Below, in pieces: positions 31,096-39,985 of a stretch of 64,000 nt of DNA. The notes beneath the pieces were generated by a model. It was given only the letters and a program-made list of their open reading frames with translations. It did not search any database and was not told the DNA's origin. Origin of the DNA: Micromonospora halophytica (GTDB lineage Bacteria > Actinomycetota > Actinomycetes > Mycobacteriales > Micromonosporaceae). How positions within the stretch are numbered: the stretch's first letter is position 1; the number at the start of each line of letters is the position of its first letter. The stretch covers positions 226,274 to 290,273 of the forward strand of contig NZ_FMDN01000006.1 in NCBI RefSeq assembly GCF_900090245.1, written 5' to 3'. A program made the position numbers and the translations under genes.

Positions 31096-32399
31096 CGGAT
31101 GCCTCCGGAAGCTCCGGTCGCCACGGCCTCGTCGAGGGGCCGGGTCGGGGTGGGGTGGGGTGGGGTGCCGCGGCGCAGCAGCAGCGCCATGGTGGCGGCC
31201 ACCACGACGGAACCGACGGCGTAGGCCAGCTCGACGCGGAGCGCGATCGACATCGGGGCGAGCGTCACGGCGAGCAGGGCGGCCACGCCGATCGTCCAGG
31301 CGACGGCCTGGGCCCGGTGCCGGTCGAGGGCCAGCAGGCCCTGGCCGAGCACCATCGCCCACAGGTAGGCGAGGGTGGCCCCGGCCAACCAGGCGAAGTC
31401 GCCATGGCCGAGCACGTCGGAGGCGTCGAAGAGGGCACCGACCAGCCAGGGGCCGAGGGCGACGGCACCGACCGCGCCGAGCACGCCGAGGGCGGTGACG
31501 ATGCCGAGCGCCCGCCGCAGCAGGTTGTGGAACCCGCCGAGGTCGCCGGTGCTGGCCGAGGTGGCCAGGCCGGGCAGCAGGGACGCCTGCAGGGAGGCGA
31601 AGACGAACAGTGGGATGCGGACCAGCACCAGCGCGGAGAGCAGCGCCCCGGCGGTGGCGACGTCGGAGGGGTCGAGCAGCCGGACGTTGATCACGCCGAT
31701 GTTGACCACGACCTGGGAGAGCAGGCTGGAGACGGTGAGCAGGCCGAGCCCTCGCAGCAGGGCGCCCCAGGCCACCGGTACGCCGCCACCGACGGCGCGC
31801 AGCACCGGCGGCAGGGTGAGCAGGACGCCGACCAGCGGGGCGATCACCAGGACCAGCCCGTACCAGAGGGGCGAGGTGACGCCGGTGAGCCCGAGCAGGG
31901 CGACCATGGCGATGCGCAGGCCGCCGTCCACGCCGAGTTGTCCGCCGTACCAGCCGAAGAGCTGCAGGCCGGAGAGGACGCCCCGGGTGGTGTAGGCCAC
32001 CGCCATGGCGGCGAGCGAGCCGATGAGCACCCAGACCATCGCGGCGTCGCCGGCGAAGAGCCGGTCGGCGAGCAGGTCGTGGCCGGCGAGCAGGACCACC
32101 ACCATGAGCGCGAGCGCACCGGCGGCGAGGGCGGTGCCGCGGGTCAGCACCGGCCCCGGGGGCAGCCCCTGGCTGCGGCGGGTGGCGACGACCCGGGCGA
32201 TCTCCTGTTCGACGGGGAGGAACACGCCGATGCCGAGGGTGAAGACGATCGACCAGAGTACCGACAGGGAGGAGTAGTCGGCCCCGGTGAGGCTGTGCCC
32301 GGCGACCGCGAGGTGGACGTAGGAGGCCAGCCCGAGCAGCGCCAGCCCGGCACCCACCGCGAGGGTGCCGGGCGGGACGAGGTTCAGCAGGCGCCGCAT
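31092..32399 (-). CDS. Polysaccharide flippase-like membrane protein (MATE/Wzx-like)
   Basis: A 435-residue membrane protein with about 12-14 helices. Examples are LAVGAGLALLGLASYVHLAV near the start, GTALAAGALALMVVVLLAG, and MVLGQGLLALDRHRAQAVAW in a late loop. The helix count, the N-terminal helix followed by a loop with SVLWSIVFTLGIGVFLPVEQEIA, and position between glycosyltransferases fit a Wzx/MurJ-type flippase that moves lipid-linked sugars across the membrane. The substrate is unknown. Its ATG shares one base with the upstream stop (TGATG); a GTG one codon earlier is also possible. The stop overlaps the next gene, so translation is coupled on both sides. Confidence 0.8.
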   Translation of the reverse strand: MRRLLNLVPPGTLAVGAGLALLGLASYVHLAVAGHSLTGADYSSLSVLWSIVFTLGIGVFLPVEQEIARVVATRRSQGLPPGPVLTRGTALAAGALALMVVVLLAGHDLLADRLFAGDAAMVWVLIGSLAAMAVAYTTRGVLSGLQLFGWYGGQLGVDGGLRIAMVALLGLTGVTSPLWYGLVLVIAPLVGVLLTLPPVLRAVGGGVPVAWGALLRGLGLLTVSSLLSQVVVNIGVINVRLLDPSDVATAGALLSALVLVRIPLFVFASLQASLLPGLATSASTGDLGGFHNLLRRALGIVTALGVLGAVGAVALGPWLVGALFDASDVLGHGDFAWLAGATLAYLWAMVLGQGLLALDRHRAQAVAWTIGVAALLAVTLAPMSIALRVELAYAVGSVVVAATMALLLRRGTPPHPTPTRPLDEAVATGASGGIR

Positions 32400-33100
32400 C
32401 ACCGGCGGATGAGCGCGAGCGTCAGTACGGCGAAGGCGCGGCCCAGGTAGATCATGGCCTTGGCGGGGGAGTGGCTGGGGGTGCCGGCCATCCGCTTGCG
32501 CATGGCGACCGGAACCTGGCGGATCGTGTAGCCGCGTCGGGCGGTGTGCACCAGCGTCTCGACGGTGTCACCGAGGTACTCGGCCGGGTACCAGCCGGCG
32601 AACATTTCGATGACTCGCCGGTTGGCGGCCCGGAAGCCGGAGGTGGTGTCGGTGAGCTTCGTCTTCGCGACCCTGGACAGCACCAGGGACAGCATGACCA
32701 TCGCCCAGCGGCGGGGGCCGCGGACGCTGTAGTCGCCCTCGCCGGCGAACCGGGCGCCGATGACCAGGTCGACCTCGTCGAGCTGGTCGACCAGCTTCGG
32801 CACGTAGCGCGGGTCGTGCTGGCCGTCGGCGTCGATCTGGATGGCGACGTCGTAGCCGTTGTCCCGGGCGTACCGGTAGCCGAGCCGCATGGCCCCGCCG
32901 ACGCCGAGGTTGTACGGCAGCTTCGCGACCCGGGCGCCGGCGGCGGCGGCCACGGCGGCGGTGCGGTCGGTGGAGCCGTCGTCGACGACCAGCACGTCGA
33001 CGCCGGGCAGTTCGCCGCGGACCTCGCCGACGACGTCGGCGATGGAGCCGGACTCGTTGAGCGCGGGGATGATGATCAGTACGCGCTTGCCGTTAACCAT
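32399..33100 (-). CDS. Glycosyltransferase family 2, DPM1-like
   Basis: A 233-residue soluble GT2 of the dolichol/polyprenyl-phosphate-sugar synthase type. Signatures: VLIIIPALNESGSIADVVGE, LVVDDGSTDRT, NLGVGGAMRLGYRYARDNGY, and the D-x-D metal motif in IQIDADGQHDP, followed by the catalytic-loop region TSGFRAANRRVIE. There is no clear membrane anchor apart from a weakly hydrophobic C-terminus (FAVLTLALIR). It likely loads a sugar onto polyprenyl phosphate for use outside the membrane. The start overlaps the DUF2304 stop by 8 bases, a pairing often seen because DUF2304 proteins accompany such transferases. Confidence 0.88.
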   Translation of the reverse strand: MVNGKRVLIIIPALNESGSIADVVGEVRGELPGVDVLVVDDGSTDRTAAVAAAAGARVAKLPYNLGVGGAMRLGYRYARDNGYDVAIQIDADGQHDPRYVPKLVDQLDEVDLVIGARFAGEGDYSVRGPRRWAMVMLSLVLSRVAKTKLTDTTSGFRAANRRVIEMFAGWYPAEYLGDTVETLVHTARRGYTIRQVPVAMRKRMAGTPSHSPAKAMIYLGRAFAVLTLALIRR

Positions 33101-33479
33101 CGTGGGACACCAGTTCGTTTCGGGCTGATTCGGTCCGGGCCGCCCGTTCCGCCTCCACCTCGGCGCGGAGCAGGGCGAAGTCCTCGGCCAGGGTGCGGGT
33201 CTCCTCCTCCAGGGCGCTGACCTCCCAGCTCAGGTGCACGCACACCAGCAGCAGGAAGACGATGCCGAGGAAGAGCACGAGGCTGACACCGGAGGCGACG
33301 CCGAGCGTGCCGGCCACGTTGTCCAGCAGCCGGGGGAACAGCGACAGCGGGACGACGATCAGCAGGACGGCGAGCCAGAGCATGCCGTACTTCTCGCGCA
33401 GTTGCCGACGACGCAGCAGCTCGACGATGGTGACGAGCAGGATCAGACCGGTCAGGCCGGTGACCAGGGTGAGCTTCAT
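33093..33479 (-). CDS. DUF2304 membrane protein
   Basis: A 128-residue small membrane protein with three hydrophobic helices (LTLVTGLTGLILLVTIVELL, MLWLAVLLIVVPLSLFP and VSLVLFLGIVFLLLVCVHL), an RRRQLREKYGMLW loop typical of DUF2304, and a C-terminal coiled coil (VSALEEETRTLAEDFALLRA). DUF2304 proteins are regularly encoded beside GT2 polyprenyl-phosphate transferases and may anchor or regulate them. The ATG at 33479 overlaps the rmlD stop in ATGA and has GGAAGG upstream; a GTG at 33491 is an alternative. It is part of the rmlB-to-glycosyltransferase operon. Confidence 0.82.
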   Translation of the reverse strand: MKLTLVTGLTGLILLVTIVELLRRRQLREKYGMLWLAVLLIVVPLSLFPRLLDNVAGTLGVASGVSLVLFLGIVFLLLVCVHLSWEVSALEEETRTLAEDFALLRAEVEAERAARTESARNELVSHDG

Positions 33480-34363
33480 GCGTCCTTCCACGGGGCGGGT
33501 GGAGTGGGGGAGGCGAAGGCGTCGGACAGCGTGTCGTGCCAGTCCGGCAGCGGCGGCAGACCTGCCACCGCCCAGCGGTCGTGCCCTAGCACACTGTACG
33601 CCGGTCGGGGGGCCGGACGCGGATACCGGTCGCTGGTGGTGGGGCGGATCCGCTGCGGGTCGAGCCCGGCGAGGGCGAACGTGGCGCGGGCCAACCCGTA
33701 CCAGGTGGTGCGGCCGGAGCAGGTGCCGTGGTAGATCCCGGCGGGGGCCCGTCCGGCCAGCGCCGCGTCGGCGAGCGCCACCAGTCGGGTGGCCAGGGCG
33801 TACGACCAGGTGGGCTGGCCCTGCTGGTCGTCGACCACGTCGAGGTGCTCACGCTGGCCGGCCAGGCGCAGCATGGTGGCCACGAAGTTCGGGCCGTGCG
33901 TGCCGTAGAGCCACGCGGTCCGTACCACGTAGCCGGTTTCGGGGAGAAATCGGACGACGACCCGCTCCCCGGCCAGCTTGCTGCGGCCGTACGCGTTGAT
34001 CGGGTCGGTCGGCGCGTCCTCGGCGTACGGGGCGTCGGCGTTGCCGGGGAAGACGTAGTCGGTGGAGACGTGGACCAGGCGGGCCCCGGTGTCGGCGCAG
34101 GCCCGGGCGAGGTGCGCCACGCCGTCGCCGTTGACCGCGGTGGCGGCGGCCTCGGCCCGCTCCGCGCCGTCGACGTCGGTCCAGGCGGCGGTGTTGAACA
34201 CCACGTCGTGCCCGGCGACGGCGGCGCGGACCGCCCCGGCGTCGGTGACGTCCAGCTCGGCGCGGGTGGCGGCGCTCACCGTCAGGTCGGAACGGCTGCC
34301 CAGCACGGCCAGCAGGTCCTGCCCGAGCATGCCGCCCGCGCCGGTGACGAGGACGCGCGTCAT
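33476..34363 (-). CDS. rmlD: dTDP-4-dehydrorhamnose reductase RmlD
   Basis: A 295-residue short-chain dehydrogenase that carries out the last step of dTDP-L-rhamnose synthesis. The Rossmann site is VLVTGAGGMLGQDLL, the catalytic region has VHVSTDYVFPG and the Y-x3-K pair in NAYGRSKLAGE, and WLYG and VVDDQQGQPTW are family-typical. It is encoded with rmlB (ATGA overlap) on the minus strand, opposite rmlA-rmlC. Together the four genes make the full pathway from glucose-1-phosphate to dTDP-rhamnose, which in actinomycetes feeds cell-wall linkage or surface polysaccharide. Confidence 0.95.
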   Translation of the reverse strand: MTRVLVTGAGGMLGQDLLAVLGSRSDLTVSAATRAELDVTDAGAVRAAVAGHDVVFNTAAWTDVDGAERAEAAATAVNGDGVAHLARACADTGARLVHVSTDYVFPGNADAPYAEDAPTDPINAYGRSKLAGERVVVRFLPETGYVVRTAWLYGTHGPNFVATMLRLAGQREHLDVVDDQQGQPTWSYALATRLVALADAALAGRAPAGIYHGTCSGRTTWYGLARATFALAGLDPQRIRPTTSDRYPRPAPRPAYSVLGHDRWAVAGLPPLPDWHDTLSDAFASPTPPAPWKDA

Positions 34364-35361
34364 GCGGTCTTGGCCGCCTTCAGCGGCTCCCACCAGGCCC
34401 GGTTGTCGCGGTACCACCGCACCGTCTCGGCGAGGCCCCGGTCCAGGTCGATGCTCGGGGCGTACCCCAGCTCCGCATTGATCTTGCCGATGTCCAGCGA
34501 GTAGCGGCGGTCGTGACCCTTGCGGTCGGCGACCGGGACGACCCGGTCCCAGTCGGCGCCGCAGGCGTCCAGCAGCCGGCCGGTGAGCTCCTTGTTGGTC
34601 AGCTCGGTGCCGCCGCCGATGTTGTAGATCTCGCCGGCGCGGCCCTTCTGCTGCGCCAGGGCGATGCCCCGGCAGTGGTCGTGCACGTGCAGCCAGTCCC
34701 GGACGTTGCCGCCGTCGCCGTAGAGCGGGACGGTGCCGCCGTCGAGCAGGTTGGTCACGAACAGCGGGATGACCTTCTCCGGGAACTGGTAGGGCCCGTA
34801 GTTGTTGGAGCAGCGGGTGACCACCACGTCCATGCCGTGGGTGCGGTGGTACGCCAGGGCGAGCAGGTCCGAGCCGGCCTTCGAGGCCGAGTACGGAGAG
34901 TTCGGCGACAGCGGCCAGGTCTCCGTCCAGGAACCGGAGTCGATCGAGCCGTACACCTCGTCGGTGGAGACGTGCACGAACCGGCCGGTGCCGTGCCGCA
35001 GGGCGGCGTCGAGCAGCGTCTGGGTGCCCAGCACGTTGGTGGTGACGAACGGCGCGGCGCCGGCGATCGAGCGGTCGACGTGTGATTCGGCGGCGAAGTG
35101 CACGATCACGTCGTGGCCGGCGACGACCTCGTCGACCAGCGCCGGGTCGCAGATGTCGCCCTGCACGAAGCGCAGCCGTGGATCCTCACGGACGGGGGTG
35201 AGGTTGTCCAGGTTGCCGGAATAGGTCAGCTTGTCCAGCACGGTCACCGCGGCCGGTTCGACGGCGGGCACGCCGGACGCGTCGCCGCCGGGCACGCCCA
35301 GCAGCATCCGTACGTACTCCGACCCGATGAATCCGGCTCCGCCGGTGACGAGAATCCTCAC
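34360..35361 (-). CDS. rmlB: dTDP-glucose 4,6-dehydratase RmlB
   Basis: A 333-residue extended SDR. The NAD site is RILVTGGAGFIGSEYVRMLL, followed by TYSGNLDNL, FVQGDICD, HFAAESHVDRSI and the catalytic STDEVYGSI with Y-x3-K in SPYSASKAGSD. The C-terminal part has RCSNNYGPYQFPEKVIPLF and NVRDWLHVHDHCRGI, all hallmarks of RmlB. It starts at a GTG and is the first gene of the six-gene minus-strand operon, divergent from rmlA across an 88-base gap that must hold both promoters. Confidence 0.96.
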   Translation of the reverse strand: MRILVTGGAGFIGSEYVRMLLGVPGGDASGVPAVEPAAVTVLDKLTYSGNLDNLTPVREDPRLRFVQGDICDPALVDEVVAGHDVIVHFAAESHVDRSIAGAAPFVTTNVLGTQTLLDAALRHGTGRFVHVSTDEVYGSIDSGSWTETWPLSPNSPYSASKAGSDLLALAYHRTHGMDVVVTRCSNNYGPYQFPEKVIPLFVTNLLDGGTVPLYGDGGNVRDWLHVHDHCRGIALAQQKGRAGEIYNIGGGTELTNKELTGRLLDACGADWDRVVPVADRKGHDRRYSLDIGKINAELGYAPSIDLDRGLAETVRWYRDNRAWWEPLKAAKTA

Positions 35362-35449
35362 GGGTCCGGAAGTCTACGCGAATCCGCAGGAGAGCCGGGG
35401 GACGGCGACCCCGGTGTCCGGTTCACACCGGTGCAGGTAGTCTCGCCGG

Positions 35450-36334
35450 GTGCGCGGAATCCTTCTCGCTGGTGGCACCGGGTCCCGGCTCTGGCCGATC
35501 ACCCGGGCGGTCTCCAAGCAGCTGATGCCGATCTTCGACAAGCCGATGGTCTACTACCCGCTGTCGACGCTGGTGATGTCCGGTGTGCGCGAGATCCTGG
35601 TGATCACCACGCCGGAGGACCAGGCCCAGTTCCAGCGGCTGCTCGGTGACGGCAGCCAGTGGGGCCTGCGGCTGGAGTACGTCACGCAGGCCCGCCCGGA
35701 GGGCATCGCGCAGGCGTTCGTGCTGGGCGCGGACTTCATCGGCGACGAGTCGGTGGCGCTGATCCTGGGCGACAACATCTTCCACGGCGCCGGCCTGGGC
35801 CGGCAGTTGGCCGCCGGCGGCGATCCGGTCGGCGGTCGGGTGTTCGCGTACCCGGTGGCCAACCCGGAGGCGTACGGCGTGGTCGACTTCGACGCCGACG
35901 GCCGGGTGCTCTCGATCGAGGAGAAGCCGGAGAAGCCGAAGTCCCGCTACGCCGTGCCGGGGCTGTACTTCTACGACAACCGGGTGGTCGGGATCGCCCG
36001 TGACCTCAAGCCCAGCGCCCGGGGCGAGCTGGAGATCACCGCGGTGAACGAGGCGTACCGGGTGGCCGGCGAGCTGTCGGTGAGTGTGCTGGACCGGGGC
36101 ACCGCCTGGCTGGACACCGGCACGTTCACCTCGATGATGCAGGCCGGCGAGTTCGTCCGGGTGATCGAGGAGCGCCAGGGCATGAAGATCGGCTGCGTCG
36201 AGGAGATCTGCTGGCGGGCCGGCCTGATCGACGACGACCGGCTCCGCGAGCTGGCCGAGCCGTTGACCAAGAGCGGCTACGGCGACTACCTGCTCGGCCT
36301 GCTGGCCGAGAAGAACGAGGCGGCGGGGCGATGA
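35450..36334 (+). CDS. rmlA: Glucose-1-phosphate thymidylyltransferase RmlA
   Basis: A 294-residue nucleotidyltransferase that makes dTDP-glucose. It has the activation loop [40 protein letters not shown] segment, the metal Asp in [22 protein letters not shown] and the C-terminal [14 protein letters not shown]. It starts at GTG with no strong ribosome site close by, so translation may be leaderless or weak. The stop overlaps the rmlC start (ATGA). Divergent from rmlB. Confidence 0.96.
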   Translation: MRGILLAGGTGSRLWPITRAVSKQLMPIFDKPMVYYPLSTLVMSGVREILVITTPEDQAQFQRLLGDGSQWGLRLEYVTQARPEGIAQAFVLGADFIGDESVALILGDNIFHGAGLGRQLAAGGDPVGGRVFAYPVANPEAYGVVDFDADGRVLSIEEKPEKPKSRYAVPGLYFYDNRVVGIARDLKPSARGELEITAVNEAYRVAGELSVSVLDRGTAWLDTGTFTSMMQAGEFVRVIEERQGMKIGCVEEICWRAGLIDDDRLRELAEPLTKSGYGDYLLGLLAEKNEAAGR

Positions 36335-36954
36335 AGATGCGTGAGCTGGGCATCGAGGGCGCCTGGGAGATCACCCCGCAGCAGCACGGCGACCCGCGCG
36401 GGCTGTTCATGGAGTGGTACCGCTTCGATCACCTCGCCGAGACGGTCGGGCACCCGCTGCGTCTGGCGCAGGGCAACCTGTCGGTCTCGGCCCGGGGTGT
36501 GGTGCGCGGCATCCACTTCGCCGACGTGCCGCCCGGGCAGGCGAAGTACATCACCTGCGTGCGGGGCGCGGTGCTCGACGTGGTGGTGGACCTGCGGGTC
36601 GGCTCGCCCACGTTCGGCCACTGGGACAGCGTCCGGCTCGACGACGTCGACCGGCGGGCGGTGTACCTCAGCGAGGGGCTGGGGCACGGCTTCTGCGCGC
36701 TGACCGACGACGCGACACTGAACTACCTCTGCTCGACCACCTACAACCCGACCGGCGAGCACGGGGTGCACCCGCTCGATGCGGAGCTGGCCATCGAGTG
36801 GCCGGCCGAGTTCCCGCAGCTGTCCGCCCGGGACGCCGACGCGCCGACGCTGGCGCAGGCGCGTGAGGCCGGCCTGCTGCCGGACTACCAGACCTGCCGG
36901 ACGTTCGTGGCGAGTCTGGGCACGGACGGTTTGTCATACTCGGACGGGATTTGA
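36331..36954 (+). CDS. rmlC: dTDP-4-dehydrorhamnose 3,5-epimerase RmlC
   Basis: A 207-residue cupin-fold epimerase. The core reads [33 protein letters not shown] with the catalytic His, [20 protein letters not shown], and [14 protein letters not shown]; the Tyr-rich [15 protein letters not shown] segment closes the site. It converts dTDP-4-keto-6-deoxyglucose to the rhamnose configuration for RmlD. Translationally coupled to rmlA. The last gene of this short plus-strand operon; pafA follows after 68 bases. Confidence 0.96.
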   Translation: MKMRELGIEGAWEITPQQHGDPRGLFMEWYRFDHLAETVGHPLRLAQGNLSVSARGVVRGIHFADVPPGQAKYITCVRGAVLDVVVDLRVGSPTFGHWDSVRLDDVDRRAVYLSEGLGHGFCALTDDATLNYLCSTTYNPTGEHGVHPLDAELAIEWPAEFPQLSARDADAPTLAQAREAGLLPDYQTCRTFVASLGTDGLSYSDGI

Positions 36955-37022
36955 TCGACCGGAGCGCACGACCTGTGCTGTGACCGTGACGATCGGGGCC
37001 CCCGGGCGGCTAATGTCACATC

Positions 37023-38381
37023 ATGGAGCGGCGAATCTTCGGCCTTGAGACCGAGTACGGCGTCACCTGTACCTACCGTGGGCAGCGTCGGCTGTCCCCT
37101 GACGAGGTCGCCCGGTACCTCTTCCGCCGCGTCGTGTCGTGGGGCCGGTCGAGCAACGTGTTCCTGCGCAACGGGGCCCGGCTCTACCTGGACGTGGGCT
37201 CGCACCCCGAGTACGCCACCCCCGAGTGCGACTCGGTCACCGACCTGGTCGCCCACGACCGCGCGGGTGAACGGATCCTGGAGGGTCTGCTCATCGACGC
37301 CGAGAAGCGGCTGCACGACGAGGGCATCGCCGGGGAGATCTACCTGTTCAAGAACAACACCGACTCGGCCGGCAACTCGTACGGCTGCCACGAGAACTAC
37401 CTGGTCTCCCGGCACGGGGAGTTCGGCCGGCTCGCCGACGTGCTCATCCCGTTCCTGGTCACCCGGCAGTTGATCTGCGGCGCGGGCAAGGTGCTGCAGA
37501 CCCCGCGCGGGGCGGTCTACTGCCTGTCCCAGCGGGCGGAGCACATCTGGGAGGGCGTCTCCTCGGCGACCACCCGCAGCCGCCCGATCATCAACACCCG
37601 CGACGAGCCGCACGCCGACGCCGAGCGGTACCGGCGGCTGCACGTCATCGTCGGCGACTCGAACATGAACGAGGTCACCACGCTGCTCAAGGTGGGCAGC
37701 GCCGACATCGTGCTGCGGATGATCGAGTCAGGGGTGGTGATGCGCGACCTGACCCTGGAGAACCCGATCCGGGCGATCCGCGAGGTGTCGCACGACATCA
37801 CCGGGCGGCGCAAGGTCCGGCTCGCCTCCGGCAAGGAGGTCAGCGCCCTGGAGATCCAGCAGGAGTACCTGGCGAAGGCGACCGAGTTCGTCGAGCGCCG
37901 GGGCGGCGACCAGACCGCCAAGCGGGTGGTGGAGCTCTGGGGCCGGGTGCTGCGCGCGGTCGAGACCGGTGACCTGGACCCGGTGGCCCGGGAGATCGAC
38001 TGGGTGAGCAAGCTGCGGCTCATCGAGCGTTACCAGCGCAAGCACGACCTGCCGCTGTCGCACCCCCGGGTCGCCCAGATGGACCTGGCCTACCACGACC
38101 TGCGGCGCGGCCGGGGCCTGTACGGGTTGCTGGAGCGGCGCGGCCAGGTCGACCGGGTCGCCACCGACCCGGAGATCTTCGAGGCGAAGGAGACCCCGCC
38201 GCAGACCACCCGGGCCCGGCTGCGTGGCGAGTTCATCCGGCACGCCCAGGAGAAGCGGCGCGACTTCACCGTCGACTGGGTGCACCTGAAGCTCAACGAC
38301 CAGGCCCAGCGCACCGTGCTCTGCAAGGACCCGTTCCGGGCGTACGACGAGCGGGTCGAGCGGCTGATCGCCAGCATGTGA
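37023..38381 (+). CDS. pafA: Pup-protein ligase PafA
   Basis: The 452-residue ligase that joins the C-terminal glutamate of Pup to substrate lysines using ATP. It shares its fold with Dop: [20 protein letters not shown] with the metal-binding acids, [20 protein letters not shown] (active-site Asp), [20 protein letters not shown], and [20 protein letters not shown]. The C-terminal domain contains [20 protein letters not shown]. It lacks the long loop found in Dop, which separates the two. The gene is cut off from prcBA by the rhamnose/glycosyltransferase block, so its promoter must lie in the 68 bases after rmlC. A hairpin follows its stop. Confidence 0.97.
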   Translation: MERRIFGLETEYGVTCTYRGQRRLSPDEVARYLFRRVVSWGRSSNVFLRNGARLYLDVGSHPEYATPECDSVTDLVAHDRAGERILEGLLIDAEKRLHDEGIAGEIYLFKNNTDSAGNSYGCHENYLVSRHGEFGRLADVLIPFLVTRQLICGAGKVLQTPRGAVYCLSQRAEHIWEGVSSATTRSRPIINTRDEPHADAERYRRLHVIVGDSNMNEVTTLLKVGSADIVLRMIESGVVMRDLTLENPIRAIREVSHDITGRRKVRLASGKEVSALEIQQEYLAKATEFVERRGGDQTAKRVVELWGRVLRAVETGDLDPVAREIDWVSKLRLIERYQRKHDLPLSHPRVAQMDLAYHDLRRGRGLYGLLERRGQVDRVATDPEIFEAKETPPQTTRARLRGEFIRHAQEKRRDFTVDWVHLKLNDQAQRTVLCKDPFRAYDERVERLIASM

Positions 38382-38387
38382 GACGCC

Positions 38388-38422
38388 GGCGGCGGCCGGT
38401 GCGCGGCGCACCGGCCGCCGCC
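38388..38422 (+). terminator. Hairpin after pafA
   Basis: GGCGGCGGCCGGTGCGC (38388-38404) pairs with GCGCACCGGCCGCCGCC (38406-38422), seven bases after the pafA stop. It should stop or attenuate transcription into the small membrane-protein gene that follows. Confidence 0.75.
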
Positions 38423-38444
38423 GCACCGGTACGCTGGCGTCGCG

Positions 38445-38642
38445 ATGATGACCTCCGACCCGGCCGACCGCGAGCGCGGCGGCACCGAGAAGCTGAACTG
38501 GATCGAGCGCCGCCGCGAGAAGATCCGCGCCGAAGTCGAGCGTAACCGCCGGGGCGAGTACACCGTGCCGACCTGGGTGCTCGCGGTCGCGTTGATCGCC
38601 ATCGTCGGCGGCTGGCTGGCGCTGATCTTCCTGCTCGGCTGA
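38445..38642 (+). CDS. Small single-helix membrane protein
   Basis: A 65-residue protein. The first 40 residues are charged (NWIERRREKIRAEVERNRRG), then one hydrophobic helix, VLAVALIAIVGGWLALIFLL, reaches the C-terminus. A short tail-anchored protein of this kind follows pafA in related genomes, and the regular codon use supports it being real, but I cannot name a family or role. ATG-ATG at 38445 and 38448 are both possible starts; no strong ribosome site is present. It converges on the DUF3866 gene. Confidence 0.65.
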   Translation: MMTSDPADRERGGTEKLNWIERRREKIRAEVERNRRGEYTVPTWVLAVALIAIVGGWLALIFLLG

Positions 38643-38706
38643 GTCGGGGGCACATCGCGGCCCACGGCTACGGCGCGTGCCGGGTCCATCGGGCCCGGGT
38701 CAGGGC

Positions 38707-39792
38707 TCAGTGGGCGAGCCGCGCCGCGTGTCGTCCGGCCGCCGCCGCGGCGAGGAAGTAGGCGTGGTCGGCGTCCAGGCCCCGGCCCATCGTCGACAGC
38801 GTCACCGGCAGGGCGCGCAGCGCCGCGTCCAGGCCGTCGGTGGGCACCCGGACGAGCGTGTGTCGCCCCGCGAGGGGCGCCAGCGCCGCGTCCACCTCGG
38901 CGGCCAGTGCCACGTCCAGGCCGGTGGGCACCACCAGCTCCGCCGGGGCGAGGGCCACCCGGCCGTACGCGGTGAGGCTGTGGTGCGACACGCCCCGGTG
39001 CCGGGGGCGCGGGTCGGCGTCGGAGATCCGCAGCGAGCCGACCGGTCGCCCGCCCAGCGTGGCGACCGCGTTGACCGCCTCGCCCACACCGACGCCGGAG
39101 AAGCCCCAGCGGGTGCCGGTGCCCAGGTTGCCGGGTCCCTGGGCGACGATCGCGACGTCGGCGCGGAGCACGTGCCGGGCGGCGAGCAGGCCGCTGTGCA
39201 CGGTGGTGGCCTCCAGGTCGCCGCCGAACGCCTGGCCGACGCTGACCGTGCCGACGAGCCGGTCGCGCAGCCCGTCGAGGGTGCGGGAGAACCAGGCCGG
39301 CAGCGCCCCACCGTCGGTGAGCAGGTACGCCACCCGCGCCTGCGGCGCGTCGGCGTGCACGCCCGCCACGATCGCCGGCAGTGCCGAGTGCAGGTCGGCG
39401 GTGACCACCGGCAGGCCGTCCAGACTGTCCACGCCGGCCAGCAGTTCGTGGTGCGGGGACGCCTCCTCGTCCACTCCGAGCATGATCGCCTGCAACGGGG
39501 TGTAGCGGGCCTTGACCAGGTGCCCGGCGTCGCGGGTGTCGCCGGCCTGCGGCGGGTCCGGCGGGAGCCGGTCGGGCAGCGCCACGACCAGGGCGTAGCC
39601 GCCGGTGCCGAGCCCCATCAGCAGGGCTCCCGCGTTGAGCAGCACCCGGTCGCCGGGCTGCGGGTCGCCGACCAGCGCGGGGTAGGCCAGGGCGCGCATG
39701 CCGCCCCCGTCGGGCAGGTCGACGTCGAGTTCCACGGCGCCGGCCCACCGTCGCCGTACCGCCGCCACCGTCCCGGACCGCCATCGCACCAT
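38707..39792 (-). CDS. DUF3866 family protein
   Basis: A 361-residue soluble protein of the DUF3866 family. It begins MVRWRSGTVAAVRRRWAGAV, then has DRVLLNAGALLMGLGTGGYA and the HLVKARYTPLQAIMLGVDEE segment, and later VAIVAQGPGNLGTGTRWGFS, a glycine-rich loop typical of the family, and the RHRGVSHHSLTAYG stretch. The function is unknown. It keeps company with the paf genes in many actinobacteria, here between pafA and pafB but on the opposite strand. The ATG at 39792 begins the conserved region. It is divergent from pafB with 193 bases between. Confidence 0.85.
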   Translation of the reverse strand: MVRWRSGTVAAVRRRWAGAVELDVDLPDGGGMRALAYPALVGDPQPGDRVLLNAGALLMGLGTGGYALVVALPDRLPPDPPQAGDTRDAGHLVKARYTPLQAIMLGVDEEASPHHELLAGVDSLDGLPVVTADLHSALPAIVAGVHADAPQARVAYLLTDGGALPAWFSRTLDGLRDRLVGTVSVGQAFGGDLEATTVHSGLLAARHVLRADVAIVAQGPGNLGTGTRWGFSGVGVGEAVNAVATLGGRPVGSLRISDADPRPRHRGVSHHSLTAYGRVALAPAELVVPTGLDVALAAEVDAALAPLAGRHTLVRVPTDGLDAALRALPVTLSTMGRGLDADHAYFLAAAAAGRHAARLAH

Positions 39793-39985
39793 GCCCGGCA
39801 CGCTATCGGCGCGACGGTCGCCGCCCACGTCCGGGGCCGCTCCCGGTCCTGACCTCGACTTCCAACCTGGGGCTCACCCTGGGTCCATCCGGTTGACACG
39901 GTCCGGCACCGTCGGGTGGTGTCGGGCGGCACGACGCGCCCGCGCGGGTGCACGGGTCGCCCGCGCGGGCTGCTAGCGTTCACCC

